Source: Styela clava
Lineage: Eukaryota > Chordata > Ascidiacea > Stolidobranchia > Styelidae
Direction: 5' to 3'
NCBI RefSeq assembly: GCF_964204865.1
Contig: NC_135252.1
Coordinates: 14,095,383-14,159,382, forward strand
Length of the DNA stretch: 64,000 nt
The position numbers were made by a program, and so were the translations under genes. The notes beneath the pieces were generated by a model that worked only from the letters and a program-made list of their open reading frames with translations, made no database searches and was not told where the DNA came from. This document shows positions 12,501 through 27,500 of this stretch, piece after piece; position 1 is the first letter of the stretch, and each line of letters begins with the position of its first letter.

Positions 12501-15500
12501 CATTTACAGCATAAAAATTGACTGAAATCTTTTGTTTCCCCCATATTATACAACCAAGGCTGGGTTGTAAAATACTCCGACTCCATTTCCAACCCGAAAG
12601 AAAAAATGTTGATAATGAAAGCTTCGGCATATGCAAGCCTTCTTCATAGACCGGTAAATTATTTTTTTTTAAGTTTTAGTATCAAGTTTTACCTTATCTC
12701 ATCAACATTGAAAGTCTGCAATTCAGAGATATTCAGAATTTCGATTCTGAATTCGGGTTTGAAACTTTGCAAATTCGAATCCGACTCTGACTTCAGTGAA
12801 AATATGCTAGACACTCCTGTTAAGACTCCCGAATATATAGCTCTAGTACCAACTTATTAAGTTTTGCGAAAGGTATCATGACCAATAAATACACTATAGA
12901 TTCTTCAATCGTGCTGATTTCGCAATGATTTTTATTGAATCTATAACCGTATACTCAATCATACCATTGATTCTTTTATTATGGTTGACATCAACTGAAC
13001 TTGAATCGAATTGTTTTCTGGCAGATGGCATTGGAACTCGCAATTGTTCTTTTGTAATAGGCTGTATTGTTTTGATGTTACTGATGATGTCAGTTAGCTT
13101 GTGAACTTTTAGATTTTCTTTTGATGTGGTAGAATCTTGAGAAAGGCTCATTTCTGTAAAAACAAAAAGATCACATTCTGAAATACTACTTTTTAATATA
13201 AAATATGTTCCAAAATGGATCCTATTCAATAAGAAAATTTATATTGTATCATGTTATGATACATTCACGGAGATATGGCTGTAGTACAGAAAAGTTAAGA
13301 CAGGCATTATTCTTATTGTTAGTTATGGTTGCCAAAGTTATACAAGTCTGGGCTTGGTTTAAACATATGACATCAGTTTGAATTGAATCACATAAATTAT
13401 ATGCAATATTATAAATTCTTCCGAAAATCAGTAATTTAATAAATTTTTAAAATGAAAATAAATTTCTTGTGAGAGTAATAAATCTAATTTCAAGTCTTGT
13501 CAGGTTTTCTCTGACTATATCATGATATGATTTTCAATATGTTTGGTTTGGATTGTCTGTTGAAAAAAGTTTGTGCTGACAAAGAAATCTAAGCTTGGAA
13601 AATCAAAGAAATTAAAATAGAATTTGGCTATCTAACCTTGGAAAAATCATAAATTGCTGATACGCATGAACAAGAATCTTACAAATGGGGTGAAGGCTTC
13701 AAATATTGCATGATATAACGACAATGCAACAAATAAAATACCAAAACAATGTCCGTCATTATTTTTTACCAATTACAATCCATGATAAGCTAGTTTTAAT
13801 TCAAATATTATTTTAATTAAATCACCTCTTGAATTTAGTGATTCATCAGAATTTTTGCTAATTTCTGCCAAAGCTCCAAATTGTCCAGATGTTATCCCTT
13901 GATACATTGGTTCTGACAAAATATTATGTAAAAATTTGAGAAAACATCAAATACTACTCACACACATGTACACTTTTACAAGACAACCCTTAGCTTTATA
14001 ATAACAACCATTTACTAAAGGTGTCTGTCAGTAATTCTTCAATGAAAATAATATTATTGTTCCATCTGATTTATCCACTCAGATATTTTCCAAGTTATAA
14101 TATATTTCCTATAGAATCTTAATATGTTGATGTTGCAGATATTCGAATATTCATCATCTCACTCGAAGGATGGGGATATGCAATACCAAACCGAAAGGAT
14201 TATGGTCATTTCCAACATACCGTAATAGCTTCTAACAAAGTCAGTGACTGATTGTACCAAGCCTTTTTCATAGAAAAAACACCTCATAAAAAGATATAAG
14301 CAAATTTGAGCAATACCAAAATAAAAATACAACACAAACAGCGAATAGTACCAATCAAGGTTTGAAAGTTAAGATGAAAGTTCATGTGAGAGTCACTCAA
14401 CCTCACACATAGTTTAATATTAATTAAGTCCATGCTTCCGAAAACAAAAAATCCCATACGGGACATGGACTGGTAATCTGACGAGGGCCGTAGTTCGCCA
14501 TATGATAAAGCCGTCGTATAGACTTTCATTTTCCTCCCCGGGATAAATATGTAAATCCTATCCTCACCTTCGATATTTTTCACTTTTTGCTTTCGATTTA
14601 GTACATTTTTATTTGGAATTACTTTGAATTGGTCAGAGGACACGGGACTCATTGCTCCTCCAATATTGTTAACTGAAAACCTAGAATGAAAAAATTACCT
14701 ATTCTTATGAGCAAGCTATTTATGCTGAGAAAATATCTTTACGACATATAATATTGCACAAAGTATCATCACCCGATATACCAAGTGCTGAGGTGTACCC
14801 TTTGAAACCATAAAATTTATCATAATCAGTAATCAGTTTATTTTTTCGCATAGGCCTGCTGAAAATATACATTTCAAAGTGAAGGGAGATGCGATAAACT
14901 AGTACTAGTCATACTCACTTCCAAACATGGAGTGCTCTGTATTTAGCTTTTACACCAGCAAAACTGGGTCCACTTTTAAGGGTATAACAAACCTAAATGA
15001 AGAATTAAAAAAATTTGGATAAAAACAATGTTGAACTTGAGCCCATATAACACAACAAATATATTATGAAAAATAGTTTCAAGAAATTATTCTTAAAAAG
15101 AATGTGAGAGAAACATGAAACCATTTGAAAAATGCTGGACTTTCCAACTTCATAGATCATTTGATAATCAAAAAAAAGCCTATGAAACGTATCTGAATAC
15201 TTATTAGGATTTTCATGTTCAGTATTGGAAGAGAAAAAGTGATAATACAATCTAATAACATGACGAACTACGACCTCTCGTCCGGTTACGAGTCAATGGA
15301 GATTTACAATAGATTTACAATTATTTTATTCAGATATATGGACCTAATGGTTGAGGAAGCTGCAATCGACTAGCTGTTACATGAAGAAACACAATGTGGT
15401 GGAGTCCAGCAATCGCACATCATGCAGTGGTGTGCCAAACTTTTCCGCTGCCCGGGGCGAGAATATGATGCCCGGGGCGAGTTTCTGATAATGCTGCCCC

Positions 15501-18500
15501 TTATACCTTCAAAAATATTTGGGGAGTAAACAAATTATAGATGTTGTTAATTGTTATACGTGAAAATAAATAAATTGAAGGTCGAGTAAGGGGTGAAATG
15601 TTTGTAATATTTTTATTCAAACCATCGAACTAAGCAACAAACTCACACCTATAACGTGCTGCCCAGGGCGGCTGACCTTTCAGCTCCCCTCTAGGCAGGC
15701 CACTGACCACAGGATTTGGACCTGTTATCCCCTTGCAAGGTAAACAAAAGTGCAATGACAAACGTGTTCCTAACGCTTATCACAATTTTCCTGCATACCT
15801 TTTCACCTATGCTCAATACTTTTGTTAAGTCATTAGTAAGAGGTTCATTCATTCCAATCTGATATGCTTCAATATTGAAATACACATTTTCGGTAAATAA
15901 ATCATTGTATCTATCTTTCTGAATAAATCCAAAATCTGGCCTCAAATTTTTGTGAACGTATCCAATATCTATGGAAAATAAGAAAGAATTTTTTTTAAAC
16001 CCGAATAAAAAAAGATTTTCATATTATTAGAAGCCGTAAAAAACATACATACCGAGTTTCCCCGAAAATAAGACCTACCCTTTAAATAAGACCTAGTCAA
16101 TAACGCGGAATTTTTTTTTGACCTGGTCGATAGCAAGAAATCTCTCCCATATGTTTTAAATGATTAATCTAAAACGTGTGAGATAGGAAAACGTGTCATT
16201 TAAGTAAATGGATATCGAATTTCATATTTTGTATATTTGAAAATCTCGTAATTCTCTTCTTCGTAATTTTGTTTTTGATGAATAAAATATAAGAAATCCC
16301 CCGAAAATAAGCCCTAGTGTTATTTTTCGGAAGAATATTGGAATAAGACCCAGTCTTATTTTCAGGCAAACGCGGTAGCAATATCGAGTATAACAACAAA
16401 AAATTTGAATCATAGTTTATTGTCATTGCAATAAATTGTTAGCTCGCAAAAGCAGAGAATCGTGTATTTACATAATGAAAAGGAAATTGATCAACAATGA
16501 CTATTAGAGCATGAATGATTAACAATATTTTAGAATGAAGTATAGTATATTTATGACTATGGAACTGCATACTTAGTTTAAAATAAATAAATCTAAGAAA
16601 AATTTGGAAATACAGGAATGTTAAGATAAATACTTATTTAATCATTTGTCAATATTTTAAAGATTATCAGAACGTAAATAAAGACGAAAATAAAATTTTC
16701 CAAATAAGAACTACGATATAACAATTTTTTCTTCATAGCGCAAATGTAAAATATTGAAATTATTTAATTATAAATTGATGTTCAAATCAATTTGATTTGT
16801 TTTAGACAACCCTGCATATACCAATGCATACCATAACTAGATTTAGGTGATGGAGGTGGACTCGGAAACACCATCGCATTCGTTACAGTCTTAGCTGGTT
16901 GTTTGATAGGAGGATTCCTTTGAGTCACACTAGCCCAGCTGAAACAAGAATAAGATTTGTTACGAGTGCAATAAACTATATTTGCTAGATTGATGAAGAT
17001 AATGCTCTAGATCTAATTGTATAACATTGTGGGCATAGGAAGAAAAACTAATATAAAAAATTTTGAAATTGTTTTAGAATTGAGGACATTCCAACTCAGA
17101 CAAAATATTTTTCTGATTGGATTACAGTGGAGAAAAGTTTTGGTAAATAAGAGAGTTATATAAAATTGGTGAGATTTATAATAATAGCAATTACCAACAT
17201 AAACATTTTACAACTTCAGTTTTATAGTTATTATTTTCATTTATTCAATTTAGAGAACGCATCCAAAAACAAGATATGAGTTTTGACAGATACTGCATTT
17301 CATTCATATTCTAAAGCTAATTCTGAAAATCAGATGTCTGAAATTATTGGACACTGGGTGTAGCTATTGTTCTTGTTGTCGTTCTGAAAAGTTCTTTTCC
17401 TTCAGTACTTGAAGTTGGCAGTAGTTGCCAGAAGGCTATTTATGCTTCTGCTTTTATAAAAAGAAACACTGGTTCGATATTTTATCCTAATGTTTAAACA
17501 TATTACACCACTGCATGGCTTTCTAACTGCCATTCTTCGACTTCCTTGTTGTGAATAGCTTTGGTGGTGACAGCCAGAATTGAATCATAAGCATTTTAAT
17601 GATCAGATAACAGATATCTGTGTAGGTAGGTCACACTAATGTAGTACGGTTAGTCATATGACGACCGTTTCCATATATTTGAGCATTGCTGTCCTATTGG
17701 ACACGTAGTGGACATAACAATCGTTTCAAAATTTTGTTGTTATTGTTATTTTCATTATTATTTGTCTCCATCATTTTTAAAAAAATCGCTTTTCTCTTCG
17801 AATACTGGACCAATTGCTTTGAAATTTTCAGTGGTTGAAGATAAAATTTTTCCCCAGAAGGCTATTACTTTTATTCATTTTAAATATTTCTGTTAGCTCT
17901 ATGAGATTTGTTTTTGTTTGCTATGACGTCATTAAACGTTCTGCGGACATCGGACGCCATTTTGTGTCCTACTGTACTGCTTCACTTGGTGTGAGTATAT
18001 TTGTAGACTGTGATCTGGCGGTACGGTAAACCGTACCCTACTGCGAACAGACGTGTCCATATATTTGGGTGTAGCTCTCTTGTTTCTAATCTAATACAGA
18101 AGATTGGAATATAAGTATTTACCCTGATAAAGTAGATGTTGAAGATTGAGCAGGAAATTTAGATGCCAATGATGGAAATTCATTAAAAGATTCTTCTGGT
18201 ATTTGTTTCACACTGTCAAAAAAGAGTTTTTAAATAATAGGATTCAAGTTTATTCCAAATTTCAGACAACTTTGAAGTCGGAAATTATATTATTTATTTA
18301 TTCACTATGATTGCTTATTTTATGACATGCCTAACAAGTTTTACAACTGATGTAAAATAAATCTGAAATTAATTCTATTTTAAATTTTTATGTAATTTTA
18401 GGAATAATTTATTTTGAAAATTATCATTTTTAGCGATTAACTAAAAATGGCTTCAGTTAATTTGAAAAAGAAAATCAGACCTCCTGAAGTATGCGCACCA

Positions 18501-21500
18501 AGATGACGAACAACCTGAACTCAGGTTGTGTACCAGGTTAGGGTTCAGGTTATGCGACATTTTGGTGCGCAAACTTCAGGAGTACCAAAAAATCAATTGA
18601 GATCGCTCAGTAATTAAAGTGTTAGACTTGGCATCGAAGATTTAAAAACCTATACCCACCACCTCACCCAGGGTGTAATAATTAGGTAGGCGATGACGAA
18701 AAGTAAAAATTCGAACTCTAAAATTCTAATACATATCATTGGCTGCTCGTAAAGAGCCTCGTTTAGACCAAGCAATATTTAAAAAAACGAAATGTCATTT
18801 CACTTTTCTGTATTTTCATATTCAAACTCATTGAAGATACAGAGACAGAAAATGATAAAATTTAGAATATATTAGATGCATTCAAAAATATTACTTCTGG
18901 GTTTTCCCATCCCCATACTGAAAAAATCAAAAATCATACTTACACAGAAGCATCTGCTAAATTATCTTCATATTCTACATCATCATCATCAATTTTTTCT
19001 ACCTCAAGAGCTCTCCATTTGGACTTAATATTTGGATTAGTAACTGGCATTGCATAAGCACTAACCCTGTAAACAATTAATTTGAATAAAGGTAAAGAAT
19101 ACAGGTACTTCAATCTGAATCGCTACTGCTAATTTTGGTTGATCTTTCTGTAATTCACGACACAATTATGTAGGTAAATATGTATTAACCAAATACAAGG
19201 AGAAACAATGACAACTAAACATCTTATTCGACCTAGGGAAAAGCATAGATACCATGTTCGGGTGGCTGTAATCTTTGCAACAGATGGAAGGAGCATAAAT
19301 TCAAATCCTTGGGTAAAAAACGCTCTGCCGTTTATATAATATTTTACCATAAAAAAAACAATGATTGTCAAGACTAGAGGAATAAGTCAGTTTTCAGATG
19401 CCTCAGTTGCAAGTCTAGATGAAATATTGACTATGCATGATTACCTATCGAAATTTTTAAAATGCTTTCTTATATCATCATTAGGTTCGAGACCACAAGC
19501 TTCCAAATCGAAGAAAACATTTTCTTCAAATCTCGAAGGTTTGTCATCTCTTTCTATAAATGAGTATTCCTTCTCTATACGTCGAGCTATAAATCCTGAA
19601 ATGTGAATTGAGTAGAAAAGTTGAGTAGAAAAGCTTTTAATTTTACAATGCTGTGCTTCTGAGGTCTCACCTAATACTTTCAAGCTATATGAGCAACAAA
19701 GTAGACATACTGGTATGGGTGTACTGAAGTTAAAAAAAACAGATTTCAGCGAAACGAATCTAATTTTAATACCCAAAATGAGGTAATGGACACATGACAT
19801 GTTTATCACATAATAAGCCGCGGATCAAACTTGGAGAGTATTATTTGCCTGCTGAGATTATTTAACTTTCTCCAACTGTACATCATGACGCAATTTTCCA
19901 AAGCACAGTACAATAATTTCCCAAATAGATTATAACAAAAAGAAAAGTTTGTGAAGCACTGACCTAACTCATGTACAAATCAATATTCATCCATAACATT
20001 TCTTATCCATGAGAATTCATTGAAATAACAAACAAATGAAGTCTTGAAATTTAGCTGCGCTCATTATCAAAAGATTAAGACTCAAATAATGCTCACCAAA
20101 GATGAAAAACTTGATTGTAATTGCTTTTTCAAAATGAATTCTCAGGACTTTCAAAAATGATTTAACATTTTGTGATTTAACATTCTAGAAAGTTACCTGT
20201 AATATGTATTCCACCAGCAGGATCAGGTTCAACTTTTAATATCTTTTTTTGTTTATCTATAAAATTTACAAATTATTCATATTAATTCATTAAACATACA
20301 TATTAAGCTAAGTGCTGGAAGCATGATCATTATAGCTTTACAAATTAAGATATGATTAAAATAGAATTTATCATTGGTGGAAGAATGGTAAGGTGACGTA
20401 TGGAAATGGATTTTGACTGATTAATCAGTAAAAAGTTTTATATTGCTCTCGAGATATCTTTGAGTCATTTTTAGAAAATGATTGTTGAATTCACTCATGT
20501 AACAACTAACTGCTAATACATTTATAGAGTGCATTGAAAATGGTGTTATGGATAGTTACCACCAAAACAATGTTCAAATATATGAATTTAAAGGTCAAAG
20601 GCTTAAAATCGGTGATTTCTCATTCAACCACTGAATTTATTCACATGCCTACCAGCCAGGCCTCAGCTGACCACTAAGTTTGCTGAGAAGAGTGAAAGAA
20701 TAATCTGGCAGAATGCCAAATAGATGTGCAATATAAGACAAACCGGTAATTTTTGGTGTGATATTTTAGGCCCTATCAGACCAGAAGAAAATTTGAGAGT
20801 GAGACTAAATGGAAGTATAAGGCACCTAGTAATTTTCGTTGTAATCTTCTAGTACTTAAAGTTTTATATTATTTGGTCCATTACTTGTACAATTTATTCA
20901 CAACAACGAACACCTCAACAGGTACAACAACGATGAATATGTGCTTAGCTGGATATGCCTGTAATAAGAAAAGTAAAATGAACTTCACCCTTTTTTCTTT
21001 CATACATAAATGGAACACTAATTCTTTGCTCTGCTTTCTTTTCCAATTTACTTTTCTGTCCACTATGCTTCTGCAAATTATGACCCTGACAATATAAAGA
21101 AAACATAATAACATAGAAACGCTTTTAAACTACTGTAATAAACTAATTTAGCAAAATAGGAAATTACCTGTAAATCTATTTCATCTCTATAGACAGGAAT
21201 GCGATCTGATTCCATGCATTCAGGATGTTCACATGGAAAATGATTTTCACGCTGATGTTCAAAAAGTGAGTTCTTGTCTCTAAATAAAAATATTGAGCAT
21301 TAGCAGGAAAGTTGATGCCATCCTCGCTAGAAGCAGATCTCGCATATAAGCCAACCTCTTGAAAAAGGCTCTAAAACGGTAAATTTATACAAATTTGCAT
21401 ATGTGACATGTGTGTGACAACCAATCACAGACTGTTATCACTGTCGTAGCATACAGAGTGCTGCTTCGATCTTATCATGATTCGAGTTGAATCTGTTTAA

Positions 21501-24500
21501 ATTACCGGCAAGTTACATAGTATAATGTCATTTCGTTTGAGTGTGATCAAAGTTATGCGTGTATAAGCCTAGCATTTTATAGAAGCCTAAATAAAAGACA
21601 TAACATTGCGTAATCATGTGAAACTAGAGTATCATTGACTTCTGTACACAACACAAGGGGTTTCCTAACCGAGTATATTGTATCTACAGATGTGGAACTA
21701 TTCTTTCACCTGTATTATAATAATTTAAACAATGAAATACGCTAGACATAATGTCATGCCTGAACTATCATAAAATGTGAGAGTGTGTTCAGAAGCATAA
21801 AATTGAGCTGATAATAAATAGAGCATACAAAAAGCAGAACACAATTAAGTATGTGTGGAACAACACACCTTCAAAAGTAAATAATATCTAATATAATGAC
21901 AGGCAGCCTATACTGACATAAATGTATTACAGGAATGGTTGAATGATATATATTGCTATTCGAGGTTACTTTCACTTTAGGCATATTTACGTATAGAATG
22001 ACACTAAACATGGATAAACTCCTTTTAATAAATATTTGCATCATAGAAAATCAATTATGAAAGCTTTTGCTGTAACATCAAGACAAATCATTTTCACAAA
22101 TCTCTAAAAAATTGAATATGTATAATTTAAAATTATTTTTTAGTTAAGTGAACATGCACCACTTCTTAAAAGTCTTTTTATTTAAACTTTGTTTGTTTTT
22201 AACCTTACTTTTGTTTGCTTTCCTGGTTCTATAATCTGTTTTTATTTGTTTTATTTCTATCAAATATTTTATCACCTATGCTGATTACGGAGTCGAAATG
22301 AACTTATATTTATTTGTAGACAACTGAGAACACACTTTTAAGACCTTGCCTTAAAAAGTCCAGTATTATATTCAGGACATGCATTTTTATAATAGAAAAT
22401 CTATACAGTGTTGACTTACGCATAAAACTCATAATTCTTATGTTCTTCATTAACTTCATCACATATAATACAGGAACAATGATGAAGTCGAAGATGACGT
22501 AATAATTCATCATTATCCAAATAACGATAATCACAAAATCTAAAACGAAAGACATATAGTTTATAGATTTTACCATAGTTTTTTAGCTGTCCAGATACAT
22601 AACAGCTTCAGGAAGCATACTCACAAGTGACACCATTTACATCTATATAGTGTTGCATTGGAGGGAATTTAGCATATTTGACTCATAAATTTGTGGTGAA
22701 AAATTTTTTTGGCTCTGAGAGATCAAAAATACAACTCTGACTCCAATATAAACATGCCGACACTACAGCCTAATAATTACATTTTACTGGAATAAAAACA
22801 GGATATACATGCTTACCTACACAATGGATGGCCACCCCTTGCTGACCCAGTTTCATCACCATCTTCAATATGTTTCTTTAATTCCGACTTGGAATATGTT
22901 TTTCGCTCTTCAGTAAATATCTGAAAACGAATGTAAAAATCTGCTTTTTTCCTATAGTTTCTCAACGTCAAAACATTTTGTATAGCTCATTTCCTTGTTT
23001 GGTACCCAGATTCATTATGGTACTTAATGGGAGAGCTATAAAACGAATTTATCCAATATCTTAAAATAAATTATGCAAACAATTCTAGTAATTTCAAAAA
23101 ATCAGCTTCTTCCATTTTCAATGGCTGCTTTTGCAGAGCCTCGTACAGGGTGAAAGTCATATCAAAGAAATTATGTTTGAATAAAAATGCATTTTAGTAA
23201 GAAAAAACTTTTAAAATCAATATCACTCGCCGTTTCATTTGCTAATTAAAAAAAAACACTTTAACATACCTTACATTGTCTTACACATATTTCACAATAA
23301 TACAGTTGATGTTTATCACGAGCATGAGCTTCTAATCCAGGAAAATTATCGAAAATGGCATTCGGACATTTATTGCAGACATGTCGCAAAAGAGCACTGT
23401 AGATTATAACAGAATATAAATAGCATAGGAAAATATAATTCGGTTAATTTAGCAATGTTTCGTAGGCACTGAATAGTTTCAAAGAAAATGTGCTACTGCT
23501 GCATATTATGGTATATACAGACCTGACTGTTTGAAAAAAGACAAACAAGAATACCGGAAATTATAAACCAAATAAATTAACATTCAAGTATGCTTATTCC
23601 TATAATTATTGTCACATGTAAGATGTAACCTCTGTTATACAGTCTAAAGCAGGGATGGACAAACTACGGCCAAACAAAGCATTTTGCGTAGCACCCTGTT
23701 CTTGGGAGAAATTAGTGAAGATTTCTTAGAACTACATACAAAATTTAATTTTATTGCTTTGCTTCATCTTCAATTTAACAATACCATAGCGAGAGTCACA
23801 GTCAATTTTTCAATGCGAGTCTTTGCAAAAAAAAAAAGATTTTCAAATAATTCAAACCTCTTTTGTTCACAGACTTTGATGTTTTCAAATGCAATCCCAT
23901 ATTTTTTATCCTTGATATAATCGTCAACCTTATGCTCATTTAATGGAAGCAAATTCTTAGAAAATACAACCTAAAAAAATTTTTTTGAGAGAAACTTTGA
24001 TAGGACAGAAAAACATTGATCTAAATAGTCGAGAATTCTGTAACAATATATTATAGTATCAGATTCATTCAGAAATGGCCAAAACTTAATCATTTTCCCT
24101 AACATACACAATGAGTAAAATCTAAACAGATCATTTTAACAGAGAAATTTGAAGAAACAAAATTGGGTGCTCCCGAAGTATGCGAATCAAGATGGCGGAC
24201 ATCGGAACGTAACATGGATAACAAGTTAGGGTTAGGCGATAATTTTTTTCCAATTTTCCTCATTTTAGTTCTATTATCAGTTGGAAGACTAGCCAAGAGC
24301 CTCCCGTAGTATTTAAAGCTAAAATTATGGCCTAACCTTAACCTAGTACACATATTACATTCCGATGTCCGCCATCTTGGTTCGCATACTTCGGGAGCCC
24401 CCAAAATTGAATTTGAAATCAAATGATTTCTATAATGAAAAATTAAAATCAAAATTTTTCAAAATTTTTCGTTTCTATAAATTCCATGGTAATCAGAAAT

Positions 24501-27500
24501 GATAAAATTAGAGCTAAATTAAAATTGGAGTCAACTGTGTCGAAAACTATTGAGTGACTCAAATATCGCTGACTTCTATCTTTAGTCAGTTTCTATGACT
24601 TACCAGGTCCAATGTTTGTCTGCATACTGGGCAGTTCTTATCTTCACATAACACCCGTAATTTAGTACTGCATCTGTAAAAAGGAAAAGCTTTAGAAACT
24701 TGACAAATTGATCATTAAAATCTTTAAAATAACAGCATTTTGAGAAATAATAAAAAATGCTCTCTAAATAAGTGAATGTGGCAATATAAATAAAATGCAG
24801 GGCAACAATTCGAAGTTTGGCATGCTTCCATTGAAATCGAATCGTATTTTAAACTCTCCGAAGTCAAAGTAATTTCCAAAAGATGGAAGTCAGGATTTCA
24901 GACTTTGAATGGTGATAATCAAAGTCTCAAATTCAAAATTTTGTGAACGAACCGAAAAAAAAGCAGTCTCCATTCTTATAAGTCTATCAAAGATGCGTGT
25001 TCAAAATTTTATTTTTACTAGAGTTCGGTGCAGAAGCTTGAGTTAAAATTTCCATCAATCTTAATTTTTTGGACTCAGAGCAGGGAGTGGGAATCGATTG
25101 TGAATTTCCATGACTACACAACCCTGACAAAATGTTTTGACAAAAATTAAATTATAAGAACTGAGCTAACCTGTAACAAATAGGATGTCGACATTCACCA
25201 ATTGCAAATATTTCAATAGGATCGGAACAAACTGTACATGGATCATCCTCTGTAAAATAAAATTGCAATATTTTCATACGATAATTGATAGTTTGTAAGA
25301 AAATAATTCCCAATTTAGTATAATACAAGCAAATTGCGCACTTGAGCATTTATCATCTTCAAAATTTTTATCATCAAAGATAAATCGATTAATTTAAAAA
25401 AATTATTTTGAAATTGAAAAATATTAATTAGATAATTTTTTAGCAATGATTCACTAGAAACTGAGTATGAAATCCATCTTTAAAATATTTGTAGAGAAAT
25501 GAAAAAAATTGGTCCTCAAATTATCCGACAAAATAAAATTTAAATTACATCTTATCATTTGCAGAAGAATCGAAGAAATCTTATTCCACGAAATTTGTAA
25601 AAATATATTGATTACAGAATTAAGCAAAATCGAATCACAAAATATAAAACACTAATTTTAATTTGGTTTAACCTAAAATAAAAAATTAATCTGATTGATC
25701 TATTCAAAGACTTAAAATAATAATGGTAATATTATTGTATGAACAATCGCTTGAAAACAATATCTGAATCTAAGAATATTCTGAGAAGGAAAGCTTCAGA
25801 ATGTTTGAAGTGAGCGTTACTGTAATAATAATCAAAAGAAATTAAAAAATGTAATTTCACACACTTGCACTATCCAAATTAACTGATGATTTTTTTCCTT
25901 TGGAATTCATGACACCTTTTATGTTGTGCTCGTCACTAATTTTTTTAAAAACATCAGAATCTTCCTTTTTCTCATCTTCCTGGATGCTATAAATTTCCTC
26001 ATCACATAAAAGAAACAAATCTGGATATTTTGAAATCAATTTTTCCAGTCCAACTTTCTGAAAAAGTTATTTAAGTTAATTAAAATACTGTTTACTCAAA
26101 CAAATAAATTAAATCAACATATCGCACTGCATATACCAGTGTTGAGTAAAAGTTCTTCAACCCCACAGGGTGAGGTCAAGCCACAGTTTATTCAAGTCAA
26201 GTCAATCATCGACTCAAATTTCACACAGCGGTGTCCGACATGGACTGGTAACTGGAGAAGAGGATGTGGTTCCCCATATGATTAAGCCATCTCATCAGCT
26301 TATATCTCCTTGGGATAAATATGTAAATCCCATCCCACTAGGGTGGTGTAGCCAGTCTGCGGACAATTTCATTCAAACTGCTATAAAACATAAACCAATA
26401 TTTCTAACCCGTTAATTTTTTTACCGTAGGTGCATTGGCATTTATTCTACACGTTAAACCTCGAATTAACTTTCTACAACCAGGGGTTGAAGCTATACAA
26501 ACCAGCAAAGTACGACACTCTGAAGACGTATTTGCGACCGAACGACCAGTGTGCAACCACGGATTTCAAGCCTTGAACATCGTTTCTGCTGCGCCGAAAC
26601 TAGGGCATACGTAGCCATGCGTAAAAAAATAGGCTTCTAATTGCATTTCTGACCATCATATATTTTAAGAACACGATTATTTCGAACAAAACTCGTCAAA
26701 TTATAAACAAAGCACCGCATCATAGCAATCAAACAGACAAAAACACGGCGCAAACTGGTAGACAAAGCTATTATCGACGTATTGGAAATGCGCACCCCTC
26801 TATTCTTCCTCTTTTAAATGTAGAAACGCGAAACTTTAAAGATGGTTAAAAGAAACACAAGTTTCATCTCTTTATCTCTCATATTTGTATGGATTTTCAA
26901 GCTTTTTTAAAGGAACAATGGGTAGTTGGCGACATGGAAAAATTGTCCGTTTTTTTTTTTCGGTCGGGTTTTCGGTTGTAAGTTTTTTGTTTGTGGCTGC
27001 ATTTTAATGTAATTTCGCAGGACTACGAGGGATAAGTGGATAACACGTGAGAAATATCGTCGCGGTTCGTTAATTTTTTCATCATTAATTTAATCGATGA
27101 AGTTGATGGTCGCAAATAGGTCGTGGCCGCAAAGTGGGTAGGTATAAGTATAAGTTTATTTCGACTCCATAATCGGCAAAACAATAAGATAAATGATAAA
27201 AATAAATAAATAAAAACTGATTATGAAATCAGGAGAGCGAACAAAACCTTAGATAAGGTTTAAAACGTACAGAATGTATATAAGATGGAAGGTTTTGCCA
27301 AGAAGATGTGGTACGTGTTCACTCACCTAAAATAATTGAAATATTTCACACACGCTCACACGCACCCACACACACAACCATATAGAAGTTATTAAGTAAA
27401 GGGAACATGAAAAATTACATACTGGTAGTTAATAAAAAATAAATAAATAAAAATTACTTGCCACACCATATTTATAAATTTATGATGATTGCCACTGCCA

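Noticed and set aside
14568..14672. Acceptor TTTTCAG at 14673-14679 for the ZNF598-type exon
   Set aside because: It gives an in-frame stop at once. The acceptor eight bases upstream (exon starting at 14680) restores the phase, and the whole model then totals a multiple of three.
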